Positions 44,618 to 55,609 of a stretch of DNA of 64,000 nt are shown here, one piece after another (position 1 is the first letter of the stretch; each line of letters begins with the position of its first letter). A model generated the notes under the pieces. It saw only the letters and a list, made by a program, of their open reading frames with translations, made no database searches and had not been told where the DNA came from. The translations under genes were made by a program, and so were the position numbers. Where the stretch lies: NCBI GenBank assembly GCA_021234155.1, contig JAJEKV010000039.1, forward strand, positions 808,001 through 872,000, read 5' to 3'. Source of the DNA: Isoetes taiwanensis. Lineage: Eukaryota; Streptophyta; Lycopodiopsida; Isoetales; Isoetaceae.

Positions 44618-44963
44618 CTCACGTTATAACATTAAAAAAAAAATACAAAGTCTTGAACCTAGGCTTCTAAGAAAGAAATGGACTAAGAGATTAAGCTTAT
44701 AAAGCCATTAGAATAGAATAGAATACATTTATGTCCCTTGTGCCGTAAGGCCCCTGGACTTGTGTAGCATGGGCGAGCTCCCTAAAAGGGTGCTACTAGC
44801 ACATCACTTATTTTTTTTAATGTAGCCTTTTCACTAGGCTGACTTTTTCCTTTAATACCGGCACCCGCTTTACCTCGGCTTCTTGGCGATGCGGTGATCG
44901 TCGTTATCAATCAGCTTTTAGCTGAGCAATTTGTGTGAGGCTATATGACCCGTATTGTACAGA

Positions 44964-46126
44964 TCATATTACAAGCCCTCTTTCACTGTGTACCTCTCTG
45001 TGTCTGGTCATCATTCTTTGGATCGCATCTGCCAGATCCCGTAACGATTCCGTCATCTTCATCATCCTGTGGATTGGTTCCCCCCACTTTATATTTCTAT
45101 ATCTGTCCCTGATGTCCCCATAGATCGGACAGTCGTTAATCATGTGGTTTTCATCCTCTATTCCCCCCACATCACAAATTACGCATATCCCGCCTCCCCG
45201 TCTATCCCTCTCCACTGTCCTTTTTTCGATTCTTAGATCGTGACTTCCCATCCCCGAATCGACCCGATTATGTCCCTTACGTTTCTTCCCCAATATGTTA
45301 TCCGGTACACACCGGTGTCCCATTTGTTGATGCGGATTAAAACTTATGCGAGCGATCTGTCTTGGGTCTGTATGTCTCTGCTGACCATGCTCTTGTCGCT
45401 ATGTCTGCCCACTCCTCATTCCACTGCTCTTCTTCTATCAGGTTACTCAGGTTTAGTCCCATCTGCCTGGTCCATGTTGCCACCTCTCTGAACCATCCAG
45501 TGCCTTCAAGGATGTGTGATTTTTCTGATTCGGTGATTGCAATCTTTGGGGCGGTTTCCCTTGGATGTCTCCAACGTTGTCTCTCGGCGGGTATCTTATG
45601 GTTCTCTCCCATGCTCTCACTTCCATCGGCCTTTGCCTGTTTGAGGACCATGATTGTCGATTAGGCGTGTTTGTTCTTACCACAAATTCACATGCGTGCC
45701 ATTGTCTAAAAATTCCTTCCTGCTTTTCCCAGTTTCTTTCTGTTAAGCCTGGCCCCCATGCTTCTGCTCCGTACAACTGGGTGGTGGCTATCGCTGCACT
45801 AAATAGGTAACATTTGATGTCCCAATCGGTTATTAGACTTACATTCTGAAGTTTTTTCATATTAAAGTAACTTCCTATAGCTGATTGGAATCGGCGTTAG
45901 CTCCTTTGGCCCATTTCCACATGCCATGTGCATCATAACCTAGATATCGTGATACATTTGCTTCCTCTATCTCCTTCTCTTTATATCTGAAAAGGTTTAT
46001 GCATTTCCTATGTCCAAAGATGACTATCTTTGTTTTTGCTAGGTTCACTTTGTTAGCCACAGTATCTTCACAAAATTGTTCGAATTTTGAGCAATCTGTG
46101 CATTCCTTTGTTTTTGTTGCCATCAT
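44964..46126 (-). pseudogene. LINE RT C-terminal part: YADD region, thumb and Cys-rich end
   Basis: Broken frames. Just upstream of 46126 NAIYA(DD)LSMMATK, the RT catalytic box region, is followed by VNLAKTKIVIFG. Then QLYGAEAWGPG (about 45780), typical of the segment after the RT in many LINEs. The end has CVICDVGGIEDENHMINDCP (C..C..H..C, about 45120-45180), the C-terminal zinc-like motif of LINE ORF2. Confidence 0.7.
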
Positions 46127-46459
46127 ACTAAGATCGTCGCATATATAGCATTATTGGTACCTTAGTGTCTCCCGATGTGGGGGCATACTGCGTCCCCTTG
46201 CTGATCTGTTATGTATCCACTGTAGTGCATCTATGTATATTCCAAAGCGAGTTGGGGATAACGGGCATCCACAGCTTCACACTGTGTCACATATTATCGG
46301 GTTGTCCTTCCTGCTCCATCTTAGCATACACCTTGTGTGGTACGGTCTTGCGATCGATCCTACCATGCTTCTCGGGGCTTGCATATCCATCGAGTCTTTT
46401 TAGCGACTTCTCTCTCGGGATTTGTATCAAGCGGCTTTTACGAAATCTACAAAGCGTGA

Positions 46460-46976
46460 TTATTTTTTTTCTTTTCCATGCGCTTTGTTACGCTCTATTA
46501 GTATCCGAAGGGTCACGAGATGATCTGTGGTTGAGTGCTCTGGTCTGAACCCAGCTTGCCCTTGTGCTCTCACATTTCCTTCCTCTGCCCATTTCTTTAG
46601 TTTGTTATCCAGTACCTTTCCAAACCATTTTGCGAAAATCGAGCTTACCATTATCGTCCTATAGTTCCCTGGATCTTTTCTATTCCCTGCCTTATGTAGG
46701 GGTATGACTCTGTTGTATGTCCATCAATGCAGGAGCCACGTATGTATGATGCCATTAAAATGTCACATTGCACAATGCGCCAATTTACGTCTCTCAGTAG
46801 CATTTCAGCAATTCCACGGTCAGGCCGTATAAATCTGGTGCTTTGTGATTAGCCATCTTGTTTAGGGCTAACATTACTTCCAACATATTGAAGCATGGTT
46901 TGTCCGGGTCATGCTGTATTGGTATTGGTACCGGTGGCGCCCCTGTCTTATATAATTTGTCGGATATATGTCCCAT
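46460..46976 (-). pseudogene. LINE reverse transcriptase, N-terminal half
   Basis: LNKMANHKAPDLYGLTVELLK (usual form .. NKAPGPDGI..E..K) and FAKWFGKVLDNKLKKWAEEG .. AQGQAGFRPEHSTTDHL, the conserved RT blocks 1-3 of non-LTR elements. Frameshifts separate it from the YADD part. Confidence 0.8.
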
Positions 46977-48303
46977 CCCTCGGTTCCAATGTCATCTTGT
47001 TCGTCCCTTGCTTTTACATTGCTACCCCCTCCTTTGTTTTTGAATCCTATCCAGAATCTTCGGGGCTGTTTTCTCAGCAGTTTTCCCATGTACCATTGGT
47101 GCTGTAGCAGGTTATTGTATCTTTTCTTCTTTAGTAACCTTATGTATGCTGCCTTCTCTTCTCGGTATGTCTCCCTCCCCTTATGCTTTCTTAATTTCCT
47201 CTTGTGTTCTCTGCACTCGTCATCATACCATACTGAAGCTCTGAATGCCCTGTTCTTCCTAATTTTGATCCTTCTCCCAAACACATCTGCTGCTACCCTT
47301 ATCATTATGTCATTGAGGGTATTCCCATTATCAATTGCATTGTGTTCCCCCCAGTCCCATTTTCCCATTTCCTCCTTGATCATTTGGGTAAAGGTTTCTG
47401 CGTATCTTTCCTGGAATTGAATTCTTACCCTGTCTTTGTTATCCTTCTTTATTTCTGTGCCATCCTTTTGTGGCGTCTCATCCAATCTAAATGTTAGTTT
47501 GATCGGTCTATGGCTTTCCCTTTTCCCAGTCGGCCATTCCTGTAGCATTAGCCCTTCTATCTTTTCCGCTGTTTGGTCGCTCAAAATTATATAATCCACT
47601 ATGCTCTTACCATGTGAGTTTTGGCTCGTGAAACCTCCCGATCCCCTCCATTTTTTCGTGCCATTAGCTATGATCACCCCCATTGCCGTCGCGGACTTCC
47701 GGCAATAGCTCACCCCTAAGCGTTGACCTCAGCCTTATCTTACGTATCCCTCGCCATTCCTGCGTCCTCGCCCGTTACTCATCGCGTCGTAATTTGTGCT
47801 TGTTCTGTGCAGTTTACGGCATTTAGATCTCCTACTATAATCATTGGTCCTTGTCCCTTCCATTTCGTTATGTTCTCTCCCAGTTCCAGCAATTCCAGCT
47901 TATCGCTGTTTGGCGGGTAATATGCAATTATCAGAACTACCTCTTGTTTGTTTTTCAATTGAATATTCAAAACCATATATCTTTTATTGATATCTGAATG
48001 TAACATACATGCATTGTGAGCCGCACTATTCTTTATATAACAAGCCCGGACACCACTCCCTCTCCCTTTCTTGAAATCCTGTCTTTCCAACATGTAAGCT
48101 TGGTTGGTACCCTTCCTCCTCTGGTAACCTTTTAGTGTTATGCTCCCATGTCTCGCCAAACATATTATGTATTGCCGTGGGCACCTTCGATCTTTCTCCA
48201 TCATCCCATGGGTGCCGATGCAGTTCGGTACCATAATGTCGGTGTCTTTTCCCCAGGGGTTGCTCCTTTGGGGTCTCCATGTTTTACCATTGCCATTCCC
48301 CAT
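46874..48303 (-). pseudogene. LINE endonuclease and linker
   Basis: Frame 48303-47779 contains a C-terminal ..IIVGDLNAVN; frame 47713-46874 continues with KSIVDYIILSDQ and ESHRPIKLTF, the last APE-type endonuclease blocks. A basic linker (RKLRKHKGRETYREEK) leads to RT. The two frames are separated by a stop or frameshift near 47740. Confidence 0.75.
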
Positions 48304-48581
48304 TCTCCTTGGCCTCCCCGGTTTTCATTGTCGGGGTTGGCCCTTGAGCCGGAAGCTTGATTTGTTAAAACTCTTCGTTTCCCCGTTTCCGCTTCCTCCT
48401 ATTGCTCTCCATTACGGTTCCCATCTACGGTGATTGCTCTTAGTGCCTCCCTCGCATTACGTTTCTCCGGCTTTTGTTGTATGGGTTTCATGAGATGTGC
48501 ATTTTCCTTCTCTGCTCCCGTTGGTTTTGCTACCCCCTGCAACCCTTCCGTCACGCTCCTGCGGTTGAGTCCCTTGCTCTC

Positions 48582-49106
48582 TTACCCTTTTGTGTATGTA
48601 TACCTTGCCATTCTTGACCCCTTGTATCCTGCTTGGTTCGGTTCCACGGCTTTGGCCAATTCCACTGTGTAGCCCACTGTCTGCATCACTGTTAATGCCT
48701 CCTGTACTTTGATTCCATTCCTCAATCTGGATCCCATCCGTAAGATCCTCTCCTTGGTTGCCATGTCCCTCAATGTCAGGTTTATGTGCCTCGATCTCCC
48801 CCCTCCATTGGCCCGTCGGAGGGCTTTGGCGATAGCGCCCTGTGTTCCTTGAACACCGTCTCTATCATACCGGTAACTTCGATATATATCCTCATTAGGC
48901 CTCTGCTTTATCCCAATTAGCCTAACATCATGTTTAATCTTATTACGCTCCTCATACTCCAATAAATGTGGTTTTATCCTATCATATGACTCCCATGCAT
49001 CCAGCTCAACATTTGATTTCTCTAATTCAACCAACCTTTGCGGGATCTTTGCTTTCTCCTCTTGATCTTCGTCCATTCTGCGCATTTCCTCGTTCATCTT
49101 CTCCAC
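48582..49106 (-). CDS. LINE ORF1-like protein (coiled coil plus RRM-like)
   Basis: 174 residues. The N-terminal coiled coil (MNEEMRRMDEDQEEKAKIPQ) is followed by a segment with DVRLIGIKQRPNEDI and INLTLRDMATKERILRMGSR. This resembles the RRM and C-terminal RNA-binding parts of ORF1 in L1/Tx1-like LINEs (..IRIIGIPE.., ..KEKILRAAR..). It probably binds LINE RNA. Confidence 0.6.
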   Translation of the reverse strand: MEKMNEEMRRMDEDQEEKAKIPQRLVELEKSNVELDAWESYDRIKPHLLEYEERNKIKHDVRLIGIKQRPNEDIYRSYRYDRDGVQGTQGAIAKALRRANGGGRSRHINLTLRDMATKERILRMGSRLRNGIKVQEALTVMQTVGYTVELAKAVEPNQAGYKGSRMARYTYTKG

Positions 49107-49794
49107 CCTCCTACTCTCCGTCCATGCTAGTGATGGCTACTTTGTTCTTTGTTACAAGTCTCGACCAATGCGTTGAGTGCATCAAGTTCGGGATCTTTGC
49201 CTCTAGCCGTTTATCCATTTGTGCGAAAAAGTCCCTAAGGTCTTGTTGACTCCGGGGGCTCTTGCCGCCTCAATCTCCTCTGGCGGCTGCGGTTGATGCT
49301 ATCGGCCATCGCCCTCGTTTGTAAGAGAATCACGTGCGAGAAAAGACTCTAAGCGGTCGCGTTAGTGCTAGACTCTTGCTTGTGAAATAACCGTCGTTTC
49401 CCCAAGACTATATATATTTCTTTGCTTCTAAGCGGTATTTTTATTGATGATTACCGTTCTAATTTGAATTTCAAATTTTAAAATTCAAAATTCAAAAGGC
49501 CCTAATTAGTTTCGATCCGTCCCTTTTTATTGTCACTTTCGGTTCTTTTTAGTTCGTTGCCCAAGGTTGATCCTCTCGGGTTTCTCCGGTGCGAGTGGTT
49601 GGGTAGATGCTTATGCGTATTGATTACGCTAGTATTTTAAATACGTTACGAGATTACGTACGCAATTTTTGTAGTTACGTGTTCACTGTATTTACGTGCA
49701 TGTATGGATTACGTTGAGCTGTGCTTTCGTGCTCCCCTAGTGCGTGGTGAGGGGTAAACCCCCTTGTCCATACTTTTCCCCGATCCATGGTGTC

Positions 49795-50155
49795 GGCAAT
49801 TTAGATCATCACGGGGGTATTCTTCATACCTCTTTAGGAGTCATATATTGTTTACAAATATTGTACCGTTAGTTATATTGAGTTTTTAGTGGTCCGGGTT
49901 ACCAGTTGGTGGGTCTAGCCCTCGCTATCACGGTGTCTGGGCGGGCTTAGCCTCACCTTGTCCGTAACTTGTTCGATCCACCTTTTACTCTGTGTTGCCA
50001 TACATCGATGGTGAGGTATTCTTCATACCCCATTTGTACAAGTCATATGCCGTTCTCCATGTGTTGATGAGTTTTTGGTGGTCCGGGTTACCCGGTTGGT
50101 GGGTCTAGCCCTCGCTATCACGGTGTGTCTGGCGGAGGCATAGCCTCTGCATCCG
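49795..50155. repeat. Tandem repeat of about 190 bp
   Basis: GGTGGTCCGGGTTACC(CG)GTTGGTGGGTC .. TAGCCCTCGCTATCACGGTG occurs at 49890-49945 and 50080-50130, each preceded by GAGGTATTCTTCATACC-like sequence. Upstream of LINE ORF1 (minus strand), it may be a repeated 5' UTR promoter of the LINE or older element 2 sequence. Confidence 0.65.
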
Positions 50156-51119
50156 TATCTTGCCCGTCGCCTTTTACTCTGAAATCCTTTTGTTCTCTGC
50201 GTGCTTCTGCGTGTCCTTTCATCAATCTCCCCCCTGCTTGTATCTTTTCGTGGCTTGTTATATCTGTCAAATTATTCTTGTTCCTTTTCTATCTCATCAC
50301 TTACACATCACCCATTATTTTGTATTTCCCTTATTTTGAGTGTTTTCGTCACCCTTCTCCTCCCGTCGATATCTCCCTAATATGGTCCTTTTTGTCTATT
50401 TTTGCATGGTGTCTTTCACGTTCCATGTCCCAATGCGGCCGGCGTCGCACGTAATATTTTTTTCCTTCCCTATGTTTATATCTTCTATCTTCTATCTTAC
50501 GTCTTACGGTGTAAAACTTAACAAAGACATTATGCTCCTTGATGGGTCTTGATGGTCCTCATTTATGCTCTAAATTGCTAGAGTCCATAATTTCTATAAT
50601 TTCCCATGTGTTAGGTGCATTGCCCCGTGGGGTATAATCCTATGGATCGGGATCGTTTCATCATCGGCGGTGTTTAGAATACATAAAGGAGCTACTTTAT
50701 CAGTAACAGATATCACCTCAGATTCTATTGAGACAACTATTACTATATATTTCCTTCATTCAAAAATTTCAAAAATTTTCTCCATACAGAGATATTACAT
50801 ATTAAAGCATATTTAAACACCATGTCCTTTAAACATGTTCGGTATTCGGCTATGTCTATTTCTGCATAATTATGCTATGCATTCAGCTACAAAAAGCGCG
50901 TGCATGCGGCAAACTTGTCTACGCTATATGCGGGCTTCCCGCATCATTCAAATATTTTTCATATAACATCCTGCTGATACAACTTACCTATTTGACAAAC
51001 TGGGTTCATGAAAGAAAACGAGGAGAGTAAAAGTAAAAAGTAAAGAGTTAAAAACAGAAATCATGCAAAAGGAGATTACATGCCGCCCATCCTCCTTCCC
51101 TATCACTATCGCGTTCAAT
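50156..51119. other. No supported gene
   Basis: T-rich DNA, partly perhaps the LINE 5' untranslated region, then element 2 intergenic sequence. No hairpin was found here. Confidence 0.4.
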
Positions 51120-51674
51120 TCAATTATTGGGGCTTTTCCTGCTGAAGCGGCTCTCAGATTTTTGACCTTTTCCAAGTGTCTTCCAACATATGCTCGGCAC
51201 CACGAAATCCACGAGGATTCTTCTCACAACAATATATCTGAGACCTTCACGAGATGCATATTGTGAGATTATCTTTGATATCTTGGCGGCCGTTGTATTC
51301 TTTGAGTGAATCTGCAGACGATTAAAGCACTGCATGGTTCTATCCAAATCCTGGCGCCTTATCGAGTCGTTTTTGTCGCCTAGCACCCCAAGCACCTCCA
51401 ACAGCCCTAAAGTGTAACCATTATCCCGCATATCTTGAGCATGGTGGATTCTGTCGCAGAATATAAGCGATTACTTTCGCCCGCGGACTAATGCAAGATG
51501 GTAGCCCCGACCTGAACACCGGGCATTTCTTCCACGGATACACCATGGGTTGAGATCCTCCAGGTCCGGATTGAAGGGCACCGTGAGGTAACCCGGAGCT
51601 CGAGATCTTGGTCTCTTTCTGATTTTCTTCTCATCTTCGGTACTTCCGATTACTACCCTCTTTCCCTTGTCCAT
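51120..51674 (-). pseudogene. Gene H: unknown basic protein, one in-frame stop
   Basis: From the first ATG after a TATA box (TATATAG, 51811-51817) the frame reads MDKGKRVVIGSTEDEKKIRK, then RSRAPGYLTVPFNPDLEDLN, a TAA at 51471-51473 and continues in the same frame with MRDNGYTLGLLEVLGVLGD .. QCFNRLQIHSK .. ISKIISQYASREGLRYIVVR to 51120, about 184 codons. Because the frame is kept across the stop, a single point mutation of an intact gene is likely. I recognise no domain. Confidence 0.5.
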
Positions 51675-51899
51675 CTTTACGCAAGCTACTTGGCGTGGCG
51701 AGGATTTTGTTGAAGATGAAGATCGCGGCCCAGCTCCCTTGGCTGTATGAATTTGAGAGCTCACGATTCCTGGACGCTGAGGGGACTTGTGAGCTGCTCT
51801 CACAATTAGTCTATATAATGTTTGATACACTTTTTAGGGTTCACGAAAGTGCATGCAATTCCGCCATCCAATTTTACAAATCATTATTAATGCTTGTCT

Positions 51900-52800
51900 T
51901 GTCCTATCCTGTCTCTCCGATTTTTTAAATGCCGAATATTCACCGTCGCTTCCTTGTTACCTTATGCGACCTGCGTAAATATAGTCCTTTGCCCTATATT
52001 TTCATTATTTCCCCTTATTTCATTAGTGCACCTATCCTAGACGTTATGATTATACCACTGGTCATTCGTATTACGTTCATATCTAGTTATTCTTAAAATT
52101 TTATTATTATTCTTATTATTCGTTGTTTATTATCTATTCACGCTCTATGTCGCGATGCCATGTGTTCCGTACCCTATAACCGTTCGATGTGCTTCCGTTA
52201 TTGTCCGTCGTCCACATAGTCCGTTCTCTAATTAGGTGTTCAAATTTATTTTGTTTTATTTATTTTGTTTTATTGTATTTCATTGCCTCCCGTCGCCCGT
52301 CCCTCCCTCCCTATTTTGTTTTCGTTTCCTTTATTTTATTTTCTTTCCTATTCATTCATTTTCTCCTAACGTTTCTGTAACGTACTGTAGATTTGAAAAA
52401 TTTAAATAAAATTCTCATAAAGTAAAATTTGAATTAGCATTTTAACCGCCCGTCGCCATGTCCGGGAGCTTCTTTCCCTCTGCCGATTCTCTGTACATTA
52501 TTTCCCACCTATTTCACCAGTGATTGTTGGTTGGAGCCGTGTATGATCTGTGCTATTTTGATGATTCATCCGAATATTTGTAACGGTATCGTCTCCGGCC
52601 AAGCATGATTGATTTCTCTAAGATAATCTTATCTCTAGTATAATATAATCCATCTAAAATACTCTCAGGCTAAGCGCGTGTTTAACTATATCTAATCTTT
52701 AATCTGAGATGATGCACCTACTTGGTTTTAAGCCTCCATTGTGGAATCGCTTGCCCTCAAATTAGCCCACCATGCCCAAGTCGCCCAATCGTAGCCCACC
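51900..52800. other. AT-rich spacer
   Basis: T-rich low-complexity DNA (TTTATTTTGTTTTATT near 52250) with no credible gene. It separates H from the H3-like gene. Confidence 0.4.
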
Positions 52801-52934
52801 ATCAACAAGCATTACATTAAAGAATATTATACATATGAAAAAAACACAAAGGCACTTCCGCGACCTTTTTTAGGGGGGTCTTTCTTCTTGTTGTATTGAC
52901 CATAAAATTTTGACCATAGTACTTTCGGGATCCC

Positions 52935-53740
52935 TTATCGTGGAAGGCGAAGCATGTCCTTGGCATGGCAGTCACTTCGCTTGGCATGTATTCTTTTGCA
53001 ATTTCGCGAGTCCTCGAACAGGCCAGACACCAAGCTGCTTCGAAGCCATTTGAAGCATTTAAAGGCGGGTTGCTTGAGATTACATGCTGGTATGATGTAT
53101 CGCACCACACTCTTCGCAGAATCTCTTTCCGAGCACGGCAAATGGGAAGCAGCGGAATGACCATCTCGATTGCTCTTGATACTTCTTAATCTCGTGAAGC
53201 GGCAATGCGGGCTTAGATCTTCGCTTTTGGCCACTACCCTCACCCCACCCGGCATTTGGAGGTAATTTTGCTCGGCCGACTCTTGACGTCTCCTCACCCG
53301 GCATTTTGCGGTAGATTTTGCTTTCGGCCGACTCTTCCGGCCGTCTCCTCACATTTCACGAGTTAGCCTTCCCCTTTCTACGTTGGGCCTCCTCCTTTGA
53401 TTTGAAGGTCATGGCCTCCCGCGGGGAGGAAGCGGGAGGAAGAATAAGAGAAAGAAAGGCTGCCCAATAATTAATCGGCGTCATATTCTGCTTTCGCCCG
53501 GTCTCTCTCCCATTTTCATCCTCCGTCTCGAACGGGAGTGCACCTCCCTACTTACTCGGGAGCTGCTTCTCCCGCCCGTCCCGCATCATGCGGTTTCTTT
53601 TCCGGTCTTACGGTAGGCATGGTGGGAGGAGGAGAATCTCTATCAGAGACTTCAGATTCAGATGAAGGAGGCGGACTAATATAATCACCTAGCCTTACAC
53701 CACCTAGATGTATCCTTGCAGTTTGCTTAGTTCTTGCCAT
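52935..53740 (-). pseudogene. Histone H3-like gene with exact MARTKQTAR tail
   Basis: The first frame starts MARTKQTARIHLGGVRLG. Residues 1-8 equal the canonical H3 tail and the GG at 12-13 is kept, but K9, S10 and K14 are I, H and V. A Ser/Pro-rich linker follows, then CCGA|GTAAGT, a strong splice-donor match, at 53555. After about 300 bp with a twofold ESAE..Y..MPG repeat, the histone fold begins: LHEIKKYQ (about 53180-53205), FPFAVLGK (alpha-1), then shifted by a base, GLFEDS, IHAKR and AKDMLRL (alpha-2/loop 2/alpha-3), stop at 52935. The distance from tail to alpha-N is about four times that of canonical H3. Fold residues are more decayed than at 860-1128. Canonical H3 sits in nucleosomes; this protein could mark the element's chromatin, which is a hypothesis. 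Confidence 0.8.
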
Positions 53741-53948
53741 GGCTTCTCAGCGGGTGGCGCTTTATACTACGAACACTGACAAAATAGACAAGCTGCAAGA
53801 GATAAATAGTAAAAATAGAAGTTAAAGTAAAATATGATGGTAACTTTTTAAATAATTGTACGGAACCCTTAAAAAATATCGGACAAAATCACGGAACCCT
53901 AAAAAAACATCGGACAAAAATACAAATAAAAAACTGAGATTCAAAGCG

Positions 53949-54547
53949 CTAGGCGATAGACAATTTCTTGTTGATCGCGAACTCACTAAACTTTACATTT
54001 CCCTCTTGCGTGTAACCAACCCTAATGCCATCAATGAAATAATGGAAGTCGTTAGCAATCTCCTCTGTCTCCATTAGCACTCTTAGCTCGATAATGGCCA
54101 TTAAACTTTCCATGGTGGCTGTATAAATGACTTCCTCCCTCGCCATACTTTCGAATATCCACCGCGCGCCGAATTATGCGTTATGGTCCTCAAGCGGCTC
54201 CCAAAAGTTGTCGCGACCTCTCTTTTTTACGTTTCCTTCGTTCTAGTTAACAATTAGCATTATAAATATTGTTTTGGAAGAAAGTATCCTAACTTAAGGA
54301 GGACTTAACTTCGGACCTCGTTAGTTGACCGGATGATTAGGTGGAATCGAACATCCCAGTCGGAACCAAAAATAAGCCATCCACAAAATCGTGGGGGAGA
54401 AAGCACGAGATATGTCTTGAGCTTTTGAACTTCTAGCGCCATCTGGAATATGTTAGCAAATACCTCAAGCGGTGTGAAGATTTTGAAACTCATCCTCACG
54501 CCTCCGTTTTCGGACATTCCGGCTTGCCGCGTGCAGTGACCATGCAT
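53949..54547 (-). pseudogene. Gene G: unknown, two fragments
   Basis: Fragment 54547-54305 contains VRMSFKIFTPLEVFANIF and FCGWLIFGSDWDVRFHLIIR. Fragment 54146-53949 reads MAREEVIYTATMESLMAIIE .. DFHYFIDGIRVGYTQEGNVK and is open to its stop. Composition looks coding, but the frames are not clearly joined. An intron is possible at about 54280-54245. No known domain. It lies between hairpin 54862-54927 and the H3-like gene. Confidence 0.4.
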
Positions 54548-54861
54548 TTTTCATTGCAATTACATTGTTCTCATTAGTGCATGGCTTACAAAGTTCACTT
54601 AAAGGGGCAACTCAACCCGGCCTCAAGCTCGGTTTCACGACCTTTACGTTATAATCATGTCCGTAAAACCGGATGCCTATACCCCACTTAGGTCATGGCA
54701 TCCATACCTTGGAAAAGGACAATTCGATGTCTATGTGATACCACGACAAGTATACTACTAATACTTTTCGGTAAATGACATCCACGACATCGATAAACAT
54801 AAACACACAATAAATTTGTTTGTAAACATGTGTCAGCGAAAAGAAATGAAAAGATAAAGGA

Positions 54862-54927
54862 GATCACCTGGCGAAACTATCTCTACAGCGATTAAGTAGG
54901 CGACAGATAGCTTCGCGTCGTGTGATC
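54862..54927. repeat. Hairpin near the right end of element 2
   Basis: GATCACCTGGCGAAA pairs with CTTCGCGTCGTGTGATC. The right arm is identical to those at 39.15 kb; the left arm is more worn. Confidence 0.7.
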
Positions 54928-55156
54928 GATAAAATGGTTACCATTTGGGGCAATTTTGGGAAGCTTGTTTTTTTGGTGGAGATTAGCTCTTTGGCCATAT
55001 CGGAAGGGGTAATGCATGTCGTATTGTTATACTTTCCACTTTCCGGCCGCTAGAATTCAACTTGAACTCTTTTTATCCTACCTATCAATGTGTCCAATAC
55101 GTCGATGCGCCTTTGTAAACTAACTCTATGCTTTCGCCTCGTTGATGGCGGCATAC

Positions 55157-55483
55157 TCACCTGAACCTATTGAGACAAAACCCCCACTTCTTCACCTTGG
55201 GAGTTACGTAAGTAGGGCAAGAACACGAAATTATAGGAGACATGGATTGCGGATGAGGAGTGAAGGCGGAGAGGATGCGTGTAGAGGCCCCGGAATTGTG
55301 ATCTGAAGTTTGGCGCCAAAATTTGACAAAGGGAGTTGGTGGCCAGGGACGATGGCGGTCAAAGTCACCATTATTTTTAGGGCGTGGCGACTCGAAAAAT
55401 ACGAGGCCATTAAAATGGTTGCAATAAAAGCCTTGGCATCCCCTATGAAAATCGCCATGTGGATGCCAAGTAAGCACGCTCAT
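55157..55483 (-). CDS. Possible small gene beside the right TIR
   Basis: A 108-codon frame and an overlapping one (55231-55458) lie 100 bp inside the right TIR, after a TATTTAAAG at about 55510 on the same strand. No similarity is recognised, and neither frame is clearly better. It may be only noncoding subterminal DNA. Confidence 0.2.
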   Translation of the reverse strand: MSVLTWHPHGDFHRGCQGFYCNHFNGLVFFESPRPKNNGDFDRHRPWPPTPFVKFWRQTSDHNSGASTRILSAFTPHPQSMSPIISCSCPTYVTPKVKKWGFCLNRFR

Positions 55484-55578
55484 CCTTCTACACCCAAGTA
55501 TCTTACGACTTTAAATAAAAAGGCGCCAAACACGATTAGTCTGGCGCATCGGCGTGGAAATCTTTAACCCAAGATATG

Positions 55579-55609
55579 GGCCATTTTGAGACCCCAAATC
55601 CGCCCTAAT
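55579..55609 (-). repeat. Right terminal inverted repeat of element 2
   Basis: Reverse complement of 35825-35855, 31 of 31 bases. Outside it reads GTGAACTGG; no duplication of the left flank (CAACTTCC) is evident. Confidence 0.9.

Larger units (their letters stand above)
44709..49110 (-). mobile_element. Second LINE, minus strand, nested in element 2
   Basis: From its 5' end (high coordinates): coiled-coil ORF1, endonuclease, RT, C-terminal CCHC-like segment, then a tail of repeated TTCTA/ATTCT (44709-44725 on the minus strand) preceded by GGCACAAGGGACATAAATG. Unlike the LINE at 11.4 kb it has no poly(A) and no zinc-knuckle ORF1, so it belongs to another clade. It is broken by many frameshifts. 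The 5' untranslated part may extend to about 50.5 kb and include a tandem repeat. Confidence 0.8.
35825..55609 (+). mobile_element. Giant TIR element 2 (about 19.8 kb) carrying a histone H3-like gene
   Basis: A 31-bp perfect inverted repeat bounds it (35825-35855 and 55579-55609; it begins ATTAGGGCGGATTTGGGG). Looser inverted similarity continues inside, for example TGGCGCC..TATTTAA near both ends. Cargo in order: transposase-like gene A (+), coiled-coil genes B, C, D, E (-), U2 (-), a nested LINE (-), H (-), H3-like (-), G (-). At least eight conserved hairpins lie between genes. Without the LINE it is roughly 14-15 kb. No clear target-site duplication could be read. The family is unknown to me. 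A DDE-type cut-and-paste element is inferred from the TIRs and gene A. Confidence 0.8.

Noticed and set aside
52817-53164. Separate gene on the minus strand over the H3 fold region
   Set aside because: It is another frame of the H3-like gene; histone motifs are in the neighbouring frames.
35825-55609. Endogenous large DNA virus
   Set aside because: H3-like genes and hairpins recall giant viruses, but no capsid, DNA polymerase or packaging ATPase was seen, and clean TIRs point to a transposon.
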